A stretch of 64,000 bases of DNA from Paenibacillus phytohabitans (GCF_013141775.1 NZ_WHOB01000055.1:17011-81010), one strand, 5' to 3'. Shown: positions 1 to 9,163, counted from the stretch's first letter. A program made the numbers and translations. The notes: a model not told the origin generated them from the letters alone.

Positions 1-266
1 GTTATGTCATTGATGAGAAGTACCGGGGGCATGGCTACGCTACGGAAGCGGTGCGGCACATCACGGCCTGGATCTTCAATCATCCGGATGCACGCTGGGT
101 CATCGCGGATACCGAGAAGGATAATACTGCCTCGCACCGCGTGCTGCAGCATCTGGATGCAGAGCTGTACCGGGAGACCGAAGACCTGCTCTGGTGGAGA
201 ATCGCCCGGCCCGCCATTAGCTTCGATGATGATACTGGTATTTTGCGGGGACCCCAAAACATATAA
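1..266 (+). CDS. GNAT family N-acetyltransferase, C-terminal part only
   Basis: The window opens inside this gene; the reading frame starts at base 3 and has no start codon here. The visible part contains the acetyl-CoA binding motif A of GNAT enzymes (RGHGYATEA, matching R-G-x-G-x-A/G) followed by an ADTEKDNTASHRVLQHL stretch typical of the RimJ/RimL branch, where a neighbouring helix and Asn-x-x-S position close the cofactor site. The likely role is transfer of an acetyl group to a small molecule or protein N-terminus; the substrate cannot be inferred. It converges with the minus-strand nucleotidyltransferase that ends 27 bases further on. Confidence 0.8.
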   Translation, partial: YVIDEKYRGHGYATEAVRHITAWIFNHPDARWVIADTEKDNTASHRVLQHLDAELYRETEDLLWWRIARPAISFDDDTGILRGPQNI

Positions 267-293
267 ACACCTATCTATTAAAAAAGCTGCCCC

Positions 294-1025
294 TCAGGGC
301 AGCGTATCTCTCAGCTTTTCTCCGGCTTCGCGCAAGGACTGGAACGTTCCCGCGTCACTCCACCAGCCCTTGAGCACATCATAGCTAAGCTTGCGCTCTG
401 CGGCATAAATATTGTTCACGTCGGTAATTTCCAGCTCACCCCTCTTGGAAGGGGATACGCGGCGGATAATATCGAATACCGCTTCGTCGTACATATAAAT
501 ACCTGTAACACAGAATTTAGTCTTCGGACGCTCCGGCTTCTCTTCAATATAAGCAATCAGGGACGAATCCCCGCTGTCAAACACCGGAACCCCGTATCTC
601 CGCGCATCATCGACCGGTTTCAATAACACCTTCGCCGTTCCCTGCGGCTGCTGCAGATAACTCTCCACATAAGGCTTCAGATCATCCATAAAAAGATTGT
701 CACCAAGCAGCACAACAAACCGTTCCCCCGGCAAAATAAATCCTTCTGCCAGCTCGAGCGCTTCCGCGATGCCTCCTGCAGCTTCCTGGATTTTGTAAGT
801 CAGGGATACACCGAATTCCGCGCCGCTTCCCAAAAAGTCGGTGTACTGTCCTGCGGACTGTTTGCTGATGACCAGGAGAATATCGGTTATACCCCCCCGG
901 CGCAGCCGGTCAATGCCGTAACACACCATAGGATACTTGCCGACCGGAAGCAAATGTTTGTTCATAAGCCGGGTCAACGGGTAAAGCCTTGTTCCTGTTC
1001 CGCCCGCCAGTATGACTCCTTTCAC
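294..1025 (-). CDS. Sugar nucleotidyltransferase (RmlA/SpsI-like glucose-1-phosphate thymidylyltransferase)
   Basis: This 243-residue protein starts with the nucleotide-binding signature GGTGTRLYPLT (about residues 8-18) and carries the expected downstream motifs LLGDNLF, YGVPVF, EEKPERPKT, FCVTGIYMYD and LEITDVNN. Enzymes of this family join a sugar-1-phosphate to dTTP and make dTDP-glucose, the precursor of dTDP-rhamnose and other sugars. At 243 residues it matches the short form found in Bacillus spore-coat polysaccharide clusters (SpsI) and not the roughly 290-residue cell-wall RmlA. The GTG start at 1025 is supported by AGGAGG seven bases upstream. It lies 47 bases after the glycosyltransferase 1073-1810 on the same strand and is probably the last gene of that operon. 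No rmlB, rmlC or rmlD is seen nearby, so the activated sugar may be made with genes elsewhere. Confidence 0.88.
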   Translation of the reverse strand: MKGVILAGGTGTRLYPLTRLMNKHLLPVGKYPMVCYGIDRLRRGGITDILLVISKQSAGQYTDFLGSGAEFGVSLTYKIQEAAGGIAEALELAEGFILPGERFVVLLGDNLFMDDLKPYVESYLQQPQGTAKVLLKPVDDARRYGVPVFDSGDSSLIAYIEEKPERPKTKFCVTGIYMYDEAVFDIIRRVSPSKRGELEITDVNNIYAAERKLSYDVLKGWWSDAGTFQSLREAGEKLRDTLP

Positions 1026-1072
1026 TTACTTTCCTCCTCTTTATCTATGTCTTTAGCCTTTGGCCTGGCCCC

Positions 1073-1810
1073 TCAGATGAATTGTGCGGGATCTACATGC
1101 CATTTCTCCATAAATAATCTGCGGTTACGCTCCACCAGCTCCTGAAGTGAGGAAGAGTAGACTTCCCTGAAGCTGGCGCTGCCTTCATGATACACCAGAC
1201 AATCTCCCGCGATCAGCAGCCGGTATCCCTTCAGTCTGGCGCGGTAGCAGTAATCATCATCCTCGTAATGGCCCGGTGAAAAGCGTTCATCCAGCAGGCC
1301 GATGGTATCCATGAGCTCTCTTTTGAATAATAAGCACAGCCCTACAAGCCTTCTGGCCTCCAGCCGTTTCGCCGCATCTGGAGCATTCGCCAAACGGGCT
1401 TCAGCATGATAACCCGGAATATCCGTATACCCCGTCTCCACCTGCTGCCGTCCGCTGGCATAATTGGTCACCGGACCCACCATTCCGATATCCGGGGCGC
1501 TGTACAAAGCGCTCTTCAGATTCGCCAGCCAGCCCTGCGACACAATAACATCATTGTTCAGCAGCAAAAGCTCATCTCCCGCAGCCAGCTGCAGCCCCAG
1601 ATTGCAGGCCAGCGGAAAGCCGCGGTTCTCCGGAAGGGAAACAAGGGTAAGCTTATTCGTGCGGCAGTAAGCATCCGTTTCGTCACTTGAGGCATTGTCG
1701 ACTACAATAATTTCATAGGGTGAATCCGTATACGCCCTGATTGATTCAACACAGGAACGCAGCAGGCCGAGCCTGTTATACGTTGGAATAATAATGCTGG
1801 TCAGTGTCAT
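1073..1810 (-). CDS. Family 2 glycosyltransferase
   Basis: The protein (245 residues from the chosen start) begins with the GT-A nucleotide-sugar binding fold: TSIIIPTYNRLGLLRSC, then VVDNASSDET, and the metal-binding region LLLLNNDVIVSQGW. A later EDDDYCYRARLKGY stretch (ED-x-D-x-x-x-R) fits the C-terminal acidic catalytic region of GT2 rhamnosyl- and related transferases. The start at 1810 is chosen because its ATG overlaps the stop of the upstream gene as ATGA and has GGAGG eight bases before it; an upstream in-frame ATG at 1825 lies inside the neighbour. The overlap means translational coupling in a glycosyltransferase operon. The probable role is transfer of a sugar onto a spore-surface glycan or protein; the acceptor is not known. 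Confidence 0.88.
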   Translation of the reverse strand: MTLTSIIIPTYNRLGLLRSCVESIRAYTDSPYEIIVVDNASSDETDAYCRTNKLTLVSLPENRGFPLACNLGLQLAAGDELLLLNNDVIVSQGWLANLKSALYSAPDIGMVGPVTNYASGRQQVETGYTDIPGYHAEARLANAPDAAKRLEARRLVGLCLLFKRELMDTIGLLDERFSPGHYEDDDYCYRARLKGYRLLIAGDCLVYHEGSASFREVYSSSLQELVERNRRLFMEKWHVDPAQFI

Positions 1811-2850
1811 AGGGCATTCCTCCACGCCGCCATCTGCCGGCGCTGCTCCTGCAGATGGCTCTCGGACAGCCGCCCGCTTGCCTGCTGCTCTCCAAGAACC
1901 TGGGCCAGCGCCTCGGCATGATCACCGGCGATCAGCTGTTCCATCGCATTTCCGGCCCCTGTGTTGCTCTGGCGCAGCCGGTTATGCTTGATCACATTCA
2001 CCGTGCCTGCCTTCTCCACCCGCAGCTGCCGCATAATCGAGAGCGCATGCGCTTTCGGCGGCACCATAAGCTCACGGTAGCCGATCCGCTCCAGCGCCTT
2101 CCTTGACATGGCATGGGGAACAGCTGTCATCGAGCTGACGCCCAGATCACTCCGCCCCAGTACGGCATTCAGATACATTTTGCAGCGGGTAACCGCATCG
2201 CTGAGGGCAAAGGGGGGCAGCAGATGATCAAGATCATTCAAGGCTACATCAACACCGCCATCCACCGCCTCCGCAAAAAGAGACATGTGCCGGGCGGGAA
2301 TTACCATATCCCCGTCCAGGAACAGCAGAATATCCCCCCGGCTGAGCTTGGCGCCAAGCGACCGTCCCACATCATGTCCGGCAGATTCCGGAATATGCAC
2401 AATTGTCGCCTGGGGGCACAGCCGGGTACGCTGGAAGCTGCGGTCGCTGCAGCCGTTAAGCACGACAATAATCTCCAGCGGCTTGAGCCGGGTTACCTGA
2501 TCAAGCAGCTTCAACAAGGTCTGCTCCTCATTCCTGGCCGAGATAACCACGGACAATGAACCGTGCAGAGCCGGCAGCTGCCGTCCTGCTCCGCTGCCGG
2601 CGGCAGAAGCCCCCGCAGCCGTGCGGCGGGAACCCGCTTTGCCTGCCGCCGGCCGCCGGACAGCTGCGGCTTTGGCGGCGGCGCTCCGGCGGGGCGCAGC
2701 AGCGGCTGGTTTGGCCGCCTTGCTCCGGGAGGCGGAGCTGCCCGGCCGGGTACGCCGGGCAGAGGCCCTGCTCCTGCCCGATGCTTTTACACGGGAAGAT
2801 ACGTGAACCTCCTGCCGGTGTCCGGGTGAAGGCTCCGGTGCTGCTGTCAT
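1807..2850 (-). CDS. Family 2 glycosyltransferase with basic Ala/Arg/Ser-rich N-terminal tail
   Basis: The 347-residue protein has two parts. Residues 1 to about 95 are low complexity, rich in Ala, Arg, Ser and Lys (segments such as SKAAKPAAAAPRRSAAAKAA), and are probably disordered and strongly positive. The rest is a GT-A domain: LSVVISARNEEQTL, EIIVVLNGCSDRS, GHDVGRSLGAK and the metal-binding LLFLDGDMVIP. It is a paralogue of the next gene (2847-3695), sharing the GHDVGRS, DGD and TAVPHAxSR blocks. ATGA overlaps at both ends tie it into one operon with its neighbours. The basic tail could hold the enzyme on an acidic surface or polymer during spore assembly; that is inference. The local base composition of the tail is very GC-rich. 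Confidence 0.86.
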   Translation of the reverse strand: MTAAPEPSPGHRQEVHVSSRVKASGRSRASARRTRPGSSASRSKAAKPAAAAPRRSAAAKAAAVRRPAAGKAGSRRTAAGASAAGSGAGRQLPALHGSLSVVISARNEEQTLLKLLDQVTRLKPLEIIVVLNGCSDRSFQRTRLCPQATIVHIPESAGHDVGRSLGAKLSRGDILLFLDGDMVIPARHMSLFAEAVDGGVDVALNDLDHLLPPFALSDAVTRCKMYLNAVLGRSDLGVSSMTAVPHAMSRKALERIGYRELMVPPKAHALSIMRQLRVEKAGTVNVIKHNRLRQSNTGAGNAMEQLIAGDHAEALAQVLGEQQASGRLSESHLQEQRRQMAAWRNAL

Positions 2851-3695
2851 CTCACCATCCCCCTTCGCCGGTTGCCGTCAATGAAGCCTGCTCTTTCGCC
2901 TCTGCGCTGAAGGACCAGACCTGCCGCATCCAGATGATCCGTGAGAATAACCTCACGCAAGGGATCTGTTCCCGCCTGCTTGGGCCGTACGGCATTCAGC
3001 CTGCCGACCGGCACCTTATGCACGGCCTTCACCTGCAGGCCCTCAAGCACCGCCTGCGCGTGTGCCAGAGGCGGCCGTGATAACAGGCCGCTTCCCAGAG
3101 AAGCAAGGGCTCTGCGGCTGAGTGCATGAGGCACCGCTGTCAGCGAACAGCCCTTCAGGTCCGGACGGCCAAGCATAATGTTGAGCACATGCTTGGAGAG
3201 CACCACCGGATGCGGGAATTCCTGACGGACCGGACCGGAGTAATCATTCAGAGCCACATCTGTTCCATGACTGACTGCGGCCACAAAGGGACGCAGCTGT
3301 GAAGCGTTAAGCACAAAATCCCCGTCAATAAAGAGCAGGACCTCTCCCTTGGCCGCCTCTGCTCCAACACTGCGGCCCACATCATGACCGAGCGGCTGCT
3401 CGAAGTGAATGACATGTGCCCCCAGTGCCAATGCAATCTCTGCCGTATTGTCGGCAGAACCGTTAACCACAACAATAACCTCACAGCGGGGATGGACTTC
3501 CCTGGCTCCGGCAATCACCTTGCCAATCGTTCCGGCTTCATTCATAGCCGGAATGATCACCGACACATAGGGGGCGGGGTGATTGGCCGCAGGGAACGGC
3601 ACGGCAGGGCGCACCGGCCGGGAAATCCGCCGCTTGGGTTGCAAAGCCCGCCGCCCCGTGCGGCGGGCAGATGTACGTGTGTGTTTCAAGCTCAT
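2847..3695 (-). CDS. Family 2 glycosyltransferase with short basic tail
   Basis: At 282 residues this is the shorter paralogue of the preceding enzyme. A basic tail of about 35 residues (RTSARRTGRR and PKRRISRPVRP) precedes a GT-A domain with VSVIIPAMNEAGTIGKV, EVIVVVNGSADNT, GHDVGRSVGAEAAKGE and the DGD metal motif in LLFIDGDFVL. It is the first gene of the glycosyltransferase operon, starting about 215 bases beyond the end of the giant repeat gene. GGAAGGTGG directly precedes the ATG at 3695. The stop overlaps the next ATG by four bases. Two closely related glycosyltransferases side by side suggest successive, similar sugar additions to one acceptor. The donor sugar cannot be told from the sequence. 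Confidence 0.87.
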   Translation of the reverse strand: MSLKHTRTSARRTGRRALQPKRRISRPVRPAVPFPAANHPAPYVSVIIPAMNEAGTIGKVIAGAREVHPRCEVIVVVNGSADNTAEIALALGAHVIHFEQPLGHDVGRSVGAEAAKGEVLLFIDGDFVLNASQLRPFVAAVSHGTDVALNDYSGPVRQEFPHPVVLSKHVLNIMLGRPDLKGCSLTAVPHALSRRALASLGSGLLSRPPLAHAQAVLEGLQVKAVHKVPVGRLNAVRPKQAGTDPLREVILTDHLDAAGLVLQRRGERAGFIDGNRRRGMVR

Positions 3696-3741
3696 CCACC
3701 TTCCTTGCAGGGCATGGTCTCCGGGCTGAGGGTTACATCAC

Positions 3742-3749
3742 AGTCTATG
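3742..3749 (-). promoter_or_regulatory. Candidate mother-cell (sigma-K-like) -10 box for the glycosyltransferase operon
   Basis: On the minus strand this reads CATAGACT, matching the CATA-N3-T pattern of sigma-E/sigma-K -10 elements. An AC dinucleotide sits 16 bases upstream, the spacing known for sigma-K promoters. The box lies about 47 bases before the operon start at 3695. The match is short, so it could be chance; the sporulation context gives it some weight. Confidence 0.35.
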
Positions 3750-3864
3750 TAATCCGCTGTCCCGGGTAACGGCAAGTGTCTCCCTTCTTGCAGAAATTTG
3801 GACAAATGCCCTCCCGCTGCCGCAGTCCGGTTGAACCCGGATTTCGCCGGCCTTATCAACACAA

Positions 3865-3889
3865 AGAGCGCAGCCTCCGGCTGCGCTCT
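3865..3889 (-). terminator. Rho-independent terminator of the giant repeat gene
   Basis: A perfect 11-bp stem, AGAGCGCAGCC pairing with GGCTGCGCTCT across a three-base loop, lies 21 bases after the stop of the repeat gene and is followed on the minus strand by TTTGTGTT. It separates the giant gene from the glycosyltransferase operon. Confidence 0.8.
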
Positions 3890-3910
3890 AGTATTGTTTA
3901 TCTTCCTGCT

Positions 3911-6900
3911 CTAATCAAACACACGATGATCTGCAGCCGGCTTCACCAGAGGCGAACCGAGGGCGATCCAGGACAGCACTCCATAGAAGTGAGGAGTTTC
4001 GCGCAGGCGCACTACTTCAATCGTCGCGTCCCCGCCCGATCTGTTCTTCAGCGAAGCATGGAAATACGGCTGGTTGGTCATGGCGACCAGCACATAGCCG
4101 GTATGGCCGAAGCTTTCATCAAAAGATACAGTTACCTCAACACTCTGCGCGTCTCCATTAAACATAAAGGCCGTCATGCCGAACTGCTGCAGAACCTCCC
4201 GGTTTCCGGCACTCTGTACCGGACTGAACGACAGATGCTCGGGATTAACCGTTCCGGGCGCCAGATGGTCTCCGGTCACTGCACCTTGAGCAATATGATA
4301 GCTCTGCACGCTGTCTTCTTCCAGATGGCGGGATTGAATGGCAAATGAAGTGATTTTGGAAGCATCCACCGCTTCGTCCTGAAGCTCTGCACTCCCTACC
4401 GAACCTTCGGTCAGATGTTGGGTTCCGATGCTGCCAAGAGCAAGCTTCTCGCCGGTAATGCTGCCGTCCGTCAGCTGCCCTGCACCGCGCGTTTCCTCTG
4501 TAAGCTGCTCAAGCTTCTTCACAATGCCGCTGCTCAAATGACGCTCTTCCAGTGCGCCGTCTGCCAGATGCTCTCCTTGGATGCTCTGCCCTTGCAGATG
4601 CTGGGCACCTACTGCGCCTGCCGCCAGCTTGCTTCCAGTGATGCTTCCGTCTGCCAGCAATTCGGAGGTTAGCGTATCCTCGGCCAGATGGTCCAGACGG
4701 ATGCTGCCGGAGCGGATATGGCGGCCGTCTACCGCGCCCGGGGCCAGATGGCCCCCGAATATGCTGCCCGGAGCCAGATGATAGGAACCCACTGCACCTG
4801 CCGCCAGCTTGCTGCCGGTGATGCTGCCGTCTGCCAGCTGCCCCGCATTACGCGTTTCCGCTGCGAGATGCTCCAGCTTCTTCACAATGCCGCTGCTCAA
4901 ATGACGCTCTTCCAGCGCACCGTCTGTCAGATGTCCGCTCTGGATGCTCTGCTCCTGCAGATGTTGGGCACTTACTGCACCTAGCCCCAGCTTGCTGCCA
5001 GTGATGCTGCCGTCTGCTATCTGCCCTGCATTGCGAGTCTCCGCTGCGAGATGCTCCAGCTTCGTCACAATACCGCTTCCCAAATGACGCTCTTCCAGTG
5101 CACCGTCTGTCAGATGTCCGCTGTGGATGCTCTGCTCCTGCAGATGCTGGGCACCTACTGCGCCTGCCGCCAGCTTGCTTCCGGTGATGCTGCCGTCTGC
5201 TATCTGCCCTGCATTGCGAGTCTCCGCTGCGAGATGCTCCAGCTTCGTCACAATACCGCTGCTCAAATGACGCTCTTCCAGCGCACCGTCTGTCAGATGT
5301 CCGCTCTGGATGCTCTGCTCCTGCAGATGCTGGGCACCTATAGCGCCTACCGCCAGCTTGCTGCCGGTGATGCTGCCGTCTGCTATCTGCCCTGCATTGC
5401 GCGTTTCCGCTGCGAGAAGCTCCAGCTTCGTCACAATACCGCTGCTCAAATGACGCTCTTCCAGTGCGCCGTCTGTCAGATGTCCGCTCTGGATGCTCTG
5501 CTCCTGCAGATGCTGAGCACCTACAGCGCCTGCCGCCAGCTTGCTGCCTCCGACACTGCCGTCTGCCAGCAGCTCTGAGCTCAGCGTATCTTCAGCGAGA
5601 TGCTCACGCTTGATGCTACCCGCGCGCAGATGGCAGCTGTCCACTGCTTCCGGTGCCAGGTGACCGCCATAGACGCTGCCGGAAGCCAGATGAACAGAGC
5701 CTACTGCGCCAGCCGCCAGCTTGCTTCCTCTAATACTACCGTCAGGCAGCAGTTCAGAGCTGCGGACTTCCTGCGCCAGATGTTCCAGCAGGATGCTGCC
5801 GGAGGCCAAGTGATGCCCTTCCAGCGACCCTTCCGCGACATGCTCTCCGTGGACGCTCTGCGGCTTCAGATGCTGCGGCCCCACTGCCTCTGCCGCCAGC
5901 TTGCTGCTTCCAATACTGCCGTCAGGCAACAGCTCAGCACTTCGTACTTCGTCTGCCAGATGCTCAAGCTTAATGATACCCGAACTTAAATGCCGCTCCT
6001 CAAGCGATTCATCCGCAAGATGCTCTCCATGGATGCTCTCCAGCTGCAGATGCTGTGAATGTACAGCTCCTGTGGCCAGCTTGCTTTCGTCAATGCTGCC
6101 ATCCGGCAGCAGCTCGGCGCTCAGCGTCTCGGAAGCCAGATGTGCAAGCTGGATGCTGCCGGTGCGGATATGGCGGCTGTCCACTGCATCTGGAGCCAGA
6201 TGACCGCCATAGATGCTGCCCGCAGCCAGATGGAAGGAGCCCACCGCACCTGCCGCCAGCTTGCTTCCGCCAATACTGCCGTCCGGCAGCAGCTCCGCAC
6301 TCCGGGTTTCATCTGCCAGATGCTCAAGCTTGATCAGACCGGAATGCAAATGCCGTTCCTGCAGTATGCCGTCAACCAGATGCTCACCATAGATACTCTC
6401 CTGCTGCAGATTCAGCGAGCTTACCGCACCTGCGGCCAGCTTCTCACTGCTAATGCTGCCATCCGGCAGCAGATCTGAGGTCAGTGCATCCTGGGACAGA
6501 TGTGCCAGCTGGATGCTGCCGGGCCGGATATGACGGCTGTCTACGGCACCTGCCGCCAGATGGCCGCCATACACGCTGCCTGCCGCCAGATGAAAAGCAC
6601 CTACAGCGCCTGCTCCCAGCTTGCTGCCTACGATGCTGCCATCCGGCAGTAGATCTGCACTGCGCGCTTCTTTCGCCAGATGCGCCAGCGTGATCTCGCC
6701 TGCACGGATGTGCTGCCCTTCTACGGCTTCCGGCGTCAAATGGATAGTCTGCACACTGTCCGGAGCCAGATGGACGGATTCCACAGCCCCCGGCGCCAGC
6801 TTCTCCCCGCTGATACTGCCGTCCGGCAGAAGCTCCCCGCTGCGGACTTCTTCCGCCAGATGAGTCAGGCTGATGCTGCCGCCGGCTATATGCTGTCCTT

Positions 6901-9163
6901 CTACCGAGGATTCGGCCAAGTGGCTGCCAGTCACACTTCCTGCCGCGAGATGACGGGCGGCTACAGCACCCTCCGCCAGCTTGGCGGCACCGATGCTGCC
7001 ATCCTGAATCTGGATGGAGGATACAGAGCTAGGAATGATATGTCCGTTACCGACCGACATCGGACGGATATGCGCTCCGCCCACACTTCCCGGCGCGAGA
7101 TGTCTGCCCTGCACCGATGTATCGCTGATGGAATCCGGTCCAACGGCACCTGCTGCCAGATGTTCGCTCTGCACAGCTAAAGCTGCCAGCTTTGAAGCAC
7201 TCACACTGCCGTCAGCCAGCTTGATCGAGGTAACCGATAAATCGCCAAGTTTGTCTGTTGAGACGCTCTCCGGCGATAATTTCAATGAAGTTACAGCATG
7301 GTCGGCCAAATGATGCGGCTGTACAATACTGGCAGCGAGGTGTGCCTCCTTCACTGCTCCGGAAGCCAGCTTATCTCCCGATACCGAACCGGACTGCAAG
7401 GCGGATGAAGTTACACTATTTTCCCCGAGATGCCTGCGCTCTACAGCTCCCGGAGCCAGATGTTCAGCGTCAACCGCTTCCTCCTGCAGCACGCGGCTGC
7501 TGATGCTGCCATCGGCCAGATGCTTCTCTTCAACGGCACAGACGGCGATATGTTCTCCGCTCACCGCTTCTCTGGCGAGGGCATTTCCGCCAACCGCACC
7601 AGTGGCCAGCTTGGCGGAAATGACACTCCCGTCCGCCAGCTTGGTTGAGCTGACACTCTGAGGACTAAGATGTTCTCCCGTAACAGAGTCATACGCCAGC
7701 TGCTCTTCCGTAACGGCCCCGGGAGCCAAATGTCCGGCAAGAACGGCATGCTGCTGGAGCTGCGGGGATCCGACGGATTCCATAGCCAGGTGTGAATTGT
7801 CTACGGCTTCGCGCTGCAGATGAGCCGAGGTGATGGCCTGCAGGGCAATTTGCGGTCCGCGTACTGCGGATTTGGCGATATGGCGTGTAGTTACCGCTTC
7901 ATCAGCCAGCTTATGCGGCAGGATGCTCTGGTCCGCGATCTTGGAGGAAGTCACCGCCTGCTCGATCAGCTGTGTTGTACCCACTGCACCCTCTGCCAGC
8001 TTCACGAATGAAATACTGCGGTCCGCCAGATGCCGGCTGCCAATTTCCCCGTCAGCGATATGCTCCGCATTTACGCTCTCCGGGCTTAAGTGCTGGCTGC
8101 GGACAGCCTTCTCCTTGATCTGCCGTGATCCAACTGCTGCGTCCGCGAGATGCCCGCCGTCAATGATGCCCGCCTGAAGCTGCTCTTTCCCGATCAGCCG
8201 GGTAGCCAGCTGCTCCCGTCCAATTGCGCCAGGAGCCAGATGCTTCGATGTAATGACGCCTTCACCTACGTGGCGGCCTTCAATCACCGCGTCGCCCAGC
8301 TTCACGCCGCTGATCTCTCCATCGGCGATTTTGTCACCGGATATCGCTTCATCTGCCAATTTCGAGCGGTCAATGCTGCCGTTGCCGATGTGGCGGCTGA
8401 CAATACTGCTGCTGAGAATTTTCTCGCCGGTAACCGCACCGTCATCCAGCAGCTCCGCCGTGATGATGAACTCGCTGAGATGCCTGCTGCTGATGGCTCC
8501 ATCGGCAATCTGCCCTCCGCCAATAATCCGGTCCGCCAGCTTCTCCGGACCGATGCTGCCGTTCTTCAGCTTTTCTCCGCCAATGGAATGATCCAGCAGC
8601 TTCCCTCCGCTGATACTGCCTTCCGCCAGATGCTCGCCGGCAATGGATTCCGGAGCAATCTTAGAGGAAGTTATCGCCTTGTCCGCGATGTTGATGTTCT
8701 GCACAGCATAGTCCTGCAGCCATGGCGTACCAATGATGCCGAACTTCAGCTTGGACCCGTCAATCGTGCGCGGAGCAATCTTGGCACCGGTGACTGCCGC
8801 ATCGGACAGATCATCGGTATAGACGGGCTGCAGGCGCTCTTTTTCCACAGTTACAATGACAGCCGGCTCCACCAGAGATTCAACATCCTCATGCTCCTCC
8901 TGGTCCTCTTCCACTACCGTTTCCTGAATAGCCTCTGGTTCAAGCAAAGTCTGCCGGACCGCCTCCGGCGCCTCCAGGATTTCCACCCCGCTGACCTGCA
9001 GCGTCCGGTCCACAGTATCCACCGCTTCTACGGCGGCAGATTCTTTCACTTCTTGTATTTTGGGACTGCTTTTCAACATGCTAAGTTCAGTCTTATTGGG
9101 ATCATCTACATAATAGAGCGGCTTTTTTGAACTGCGATGCTGATTTCTTTTGGAACTCTTCAC
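3911..9163 (-). CDS. Giant decapeptide-repeat protein, probable spore-surface fibre
   Basis: This 1750-residue protein has three parts. Residues 1 to about 115 are a charged head with a basic start (KSSKRNQHRSSKK) and an acidic stretch; there is no signal peptide. From about 120 to 1645 it is an almost unbroken series of 10-residue repeats of the type G-S-I-x-x-x-K/H-L-A-D/P, roughly 150 copies. The last 100 or so residues form a non-repeated tail ending in a hydrophobic block with SWIALGS. Within the repeats a higher-order unit of six decads (60-61 residues) recurs; at about 4800-5560 it is nearly identical at DNA level with a 183-bp period. The family resembles proteins annotated in Paenibacillus as WIAG-tail proteins (from memory), and similar decads occur in phage tail fibres. 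The GTG start has AAGGAGGAG seven bases upstream. Lack of a signal peptide and the neighbouring YheC/D and glycosyltransferase genes fit a mother-cell-made spore-surface filament, possibly glycosylated. The function is inferred only. Confidence 0.85.
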   Translation of the reverse strand: MKSSKRNQHRSSKKPLYYVDDPNKTELSMLKSSPKIQEVKESAAVEAVDTVDRTLQVSGVEILEAPEAVRQTLLEPEAIQETVVEEDQEEHEDVESLVEPAVIVTVEKERLQPVYTDDLSDAAVTGAKIAPRTIDGSKLKFGIIGTPWLQDYAVQNINIADKAITSSKIAPESIAGEHLAEGSISGGKLLDHSIGGEKLKNGSIGPEKLADRIIGGGQIADGAISSRHLSEFIITAELLDDGAVTGEKILSSSIVSRHIGNGSIDRSKLADEAISGDKIADGEISGVKLGDAVIEGRHVGEGVITSKHLAPGAIGREQLATRLIGKEQLQAGIIDGGHLADAAVGSRQIKEKAVRSQHLSPESVNAEHIADGEIGSRHLADRSISFVKLAEGAVGTTQLIEQAVTSSKIADQSILPHKLADEAVTTRHIAKSAVRGPQIALQAITSAHLQREAVDNSHLAMESVGSPQLQQHAVLAGHLAPGAVTEEQLAYDSVTGEHLSPQSVSSTKLADGSVISAKLATGAVGGNALAREAVSGEHIAVCAVEEKHLADGSISSRVLQEEAVDAEHLAPGAVERRHLGENSVTSSALQSGSVSGDKLASGAVKEAHLAASIVQPHHLADHAVTSLKLSPESVSTDKLGDLSVTSIKLADGSVSASKLAALAVQSEHLAAGAVGPDSISDTSVQGRHLAPGSVGGAHIRPMSVGNGHIIPSSVSSIQIQDGSIGAAKLAEGAVAARHLAAGSVTGSHLAESSVEGQHIAGGSISLTHLAEEVRSGELLPDGSISGEKLAPGAVESVHLAPDSVQTIHLTPEAVEGQHIRAGEITLAHLAKEARSADLLPDGSIVGSKLGAGAVGAFHLAAGSVYGGHLAAGAVDSRHIRPGSIQLAHLSQDALTSDLLPDGSISSEKLAAGAVSSLNLQQESIYGEHLVDGILQERHLHSGLIKLEHLADETRSAELLPDGSIGGSKLAAGAVGSFHLAAGSIYGGHLAPDAVDSRHIRTGSIQLAHLASETLSAELLPDGSIDESKLATGAVHSQHLQLESIHGEHLADESLEERHLSSGIIKLEHLADEVRSAELLPDGSIGSSKLAAEAVGPQHLKPQSVHGEHVAEGSLEGHHLASGSILLEHLAQEVRSSELLPDGSIRGSKLAAGAVGSVHLASGSVYGGHLAPEAVDSCHLRAGSIKREHLAEDTLSSELLADGSVGGSKLAAGAVGAQHLQEQSIQSGHLTDGALEERHLSSGIVTKLELLAAETRNAGQIADGSITGSKLAVGAIGAQHLQEQSIQSGHLTDGALEERHLSSGIVTKLEHLAAETRNAGQIADGSITGSKLAAGAVGAQHLQEQSIHSGHLTDGALEERHLGSGIVTKLEHLAAETRNAGQIADGSITGSKLGLGAVSAQHLQEQSIQSGHLTDGALEERHLSSGIVKKLEHLAAETRNAGQLADGSITGSKLAAGAVGSYHLAPGSIFGGHLAPGAVDGRHIRSGSIRLDHLAEDTLTSELLADGSITGSKLAAGAVGAQHLQGQSIQGEHLADGALEERHLSSGIVKKLEQLTEETRGAGQLTDGSITGEKLALGSIGTQHLTEGSVGSAELQDEAVDASKITSFAIQSRHLEEDSVQSYHIAQGAVTGDHLAPGTVNPEHLSFSPVQSAGNREVLQQFGMTAFMFNGDAQSVEVTVSFDESFGHTGYVLVAMTNQPYFHASLKNRSGGDATIEVVRLRETPHFYGVLSWIALGSPLVKPAADHRVFD
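4800..5575 (-). repeat. 183-bp tandem repeats inside the giant repeat gene
   Basis: The block CTGCCCTGCA (or CTGCCCCGCA) recurs at 4838, 5021, 5204 and 5387, exactly 183 bp apart, with the sequence between the copies nearly identical. Each copy encodes 61 residues, that is six decads plus one extra residue in the GIVTKLEHLA decad. The copies preserve frame, so unequal crossing-over would lengthen or shorten the protein by 61 residues. Outside this block the six-decad period continues at 180 bp with lower identity. Confidence 0.92.

Noticed and set aside
4415..8591. Long plus-strand open frames opposite the giant repeat gene
   Set aside because: They arise from the repeated codon pattern of the minus-strand gene; they lack ribosome binding sites and their low-complexity Gln/Met/Leu-rich products have no family likeness.
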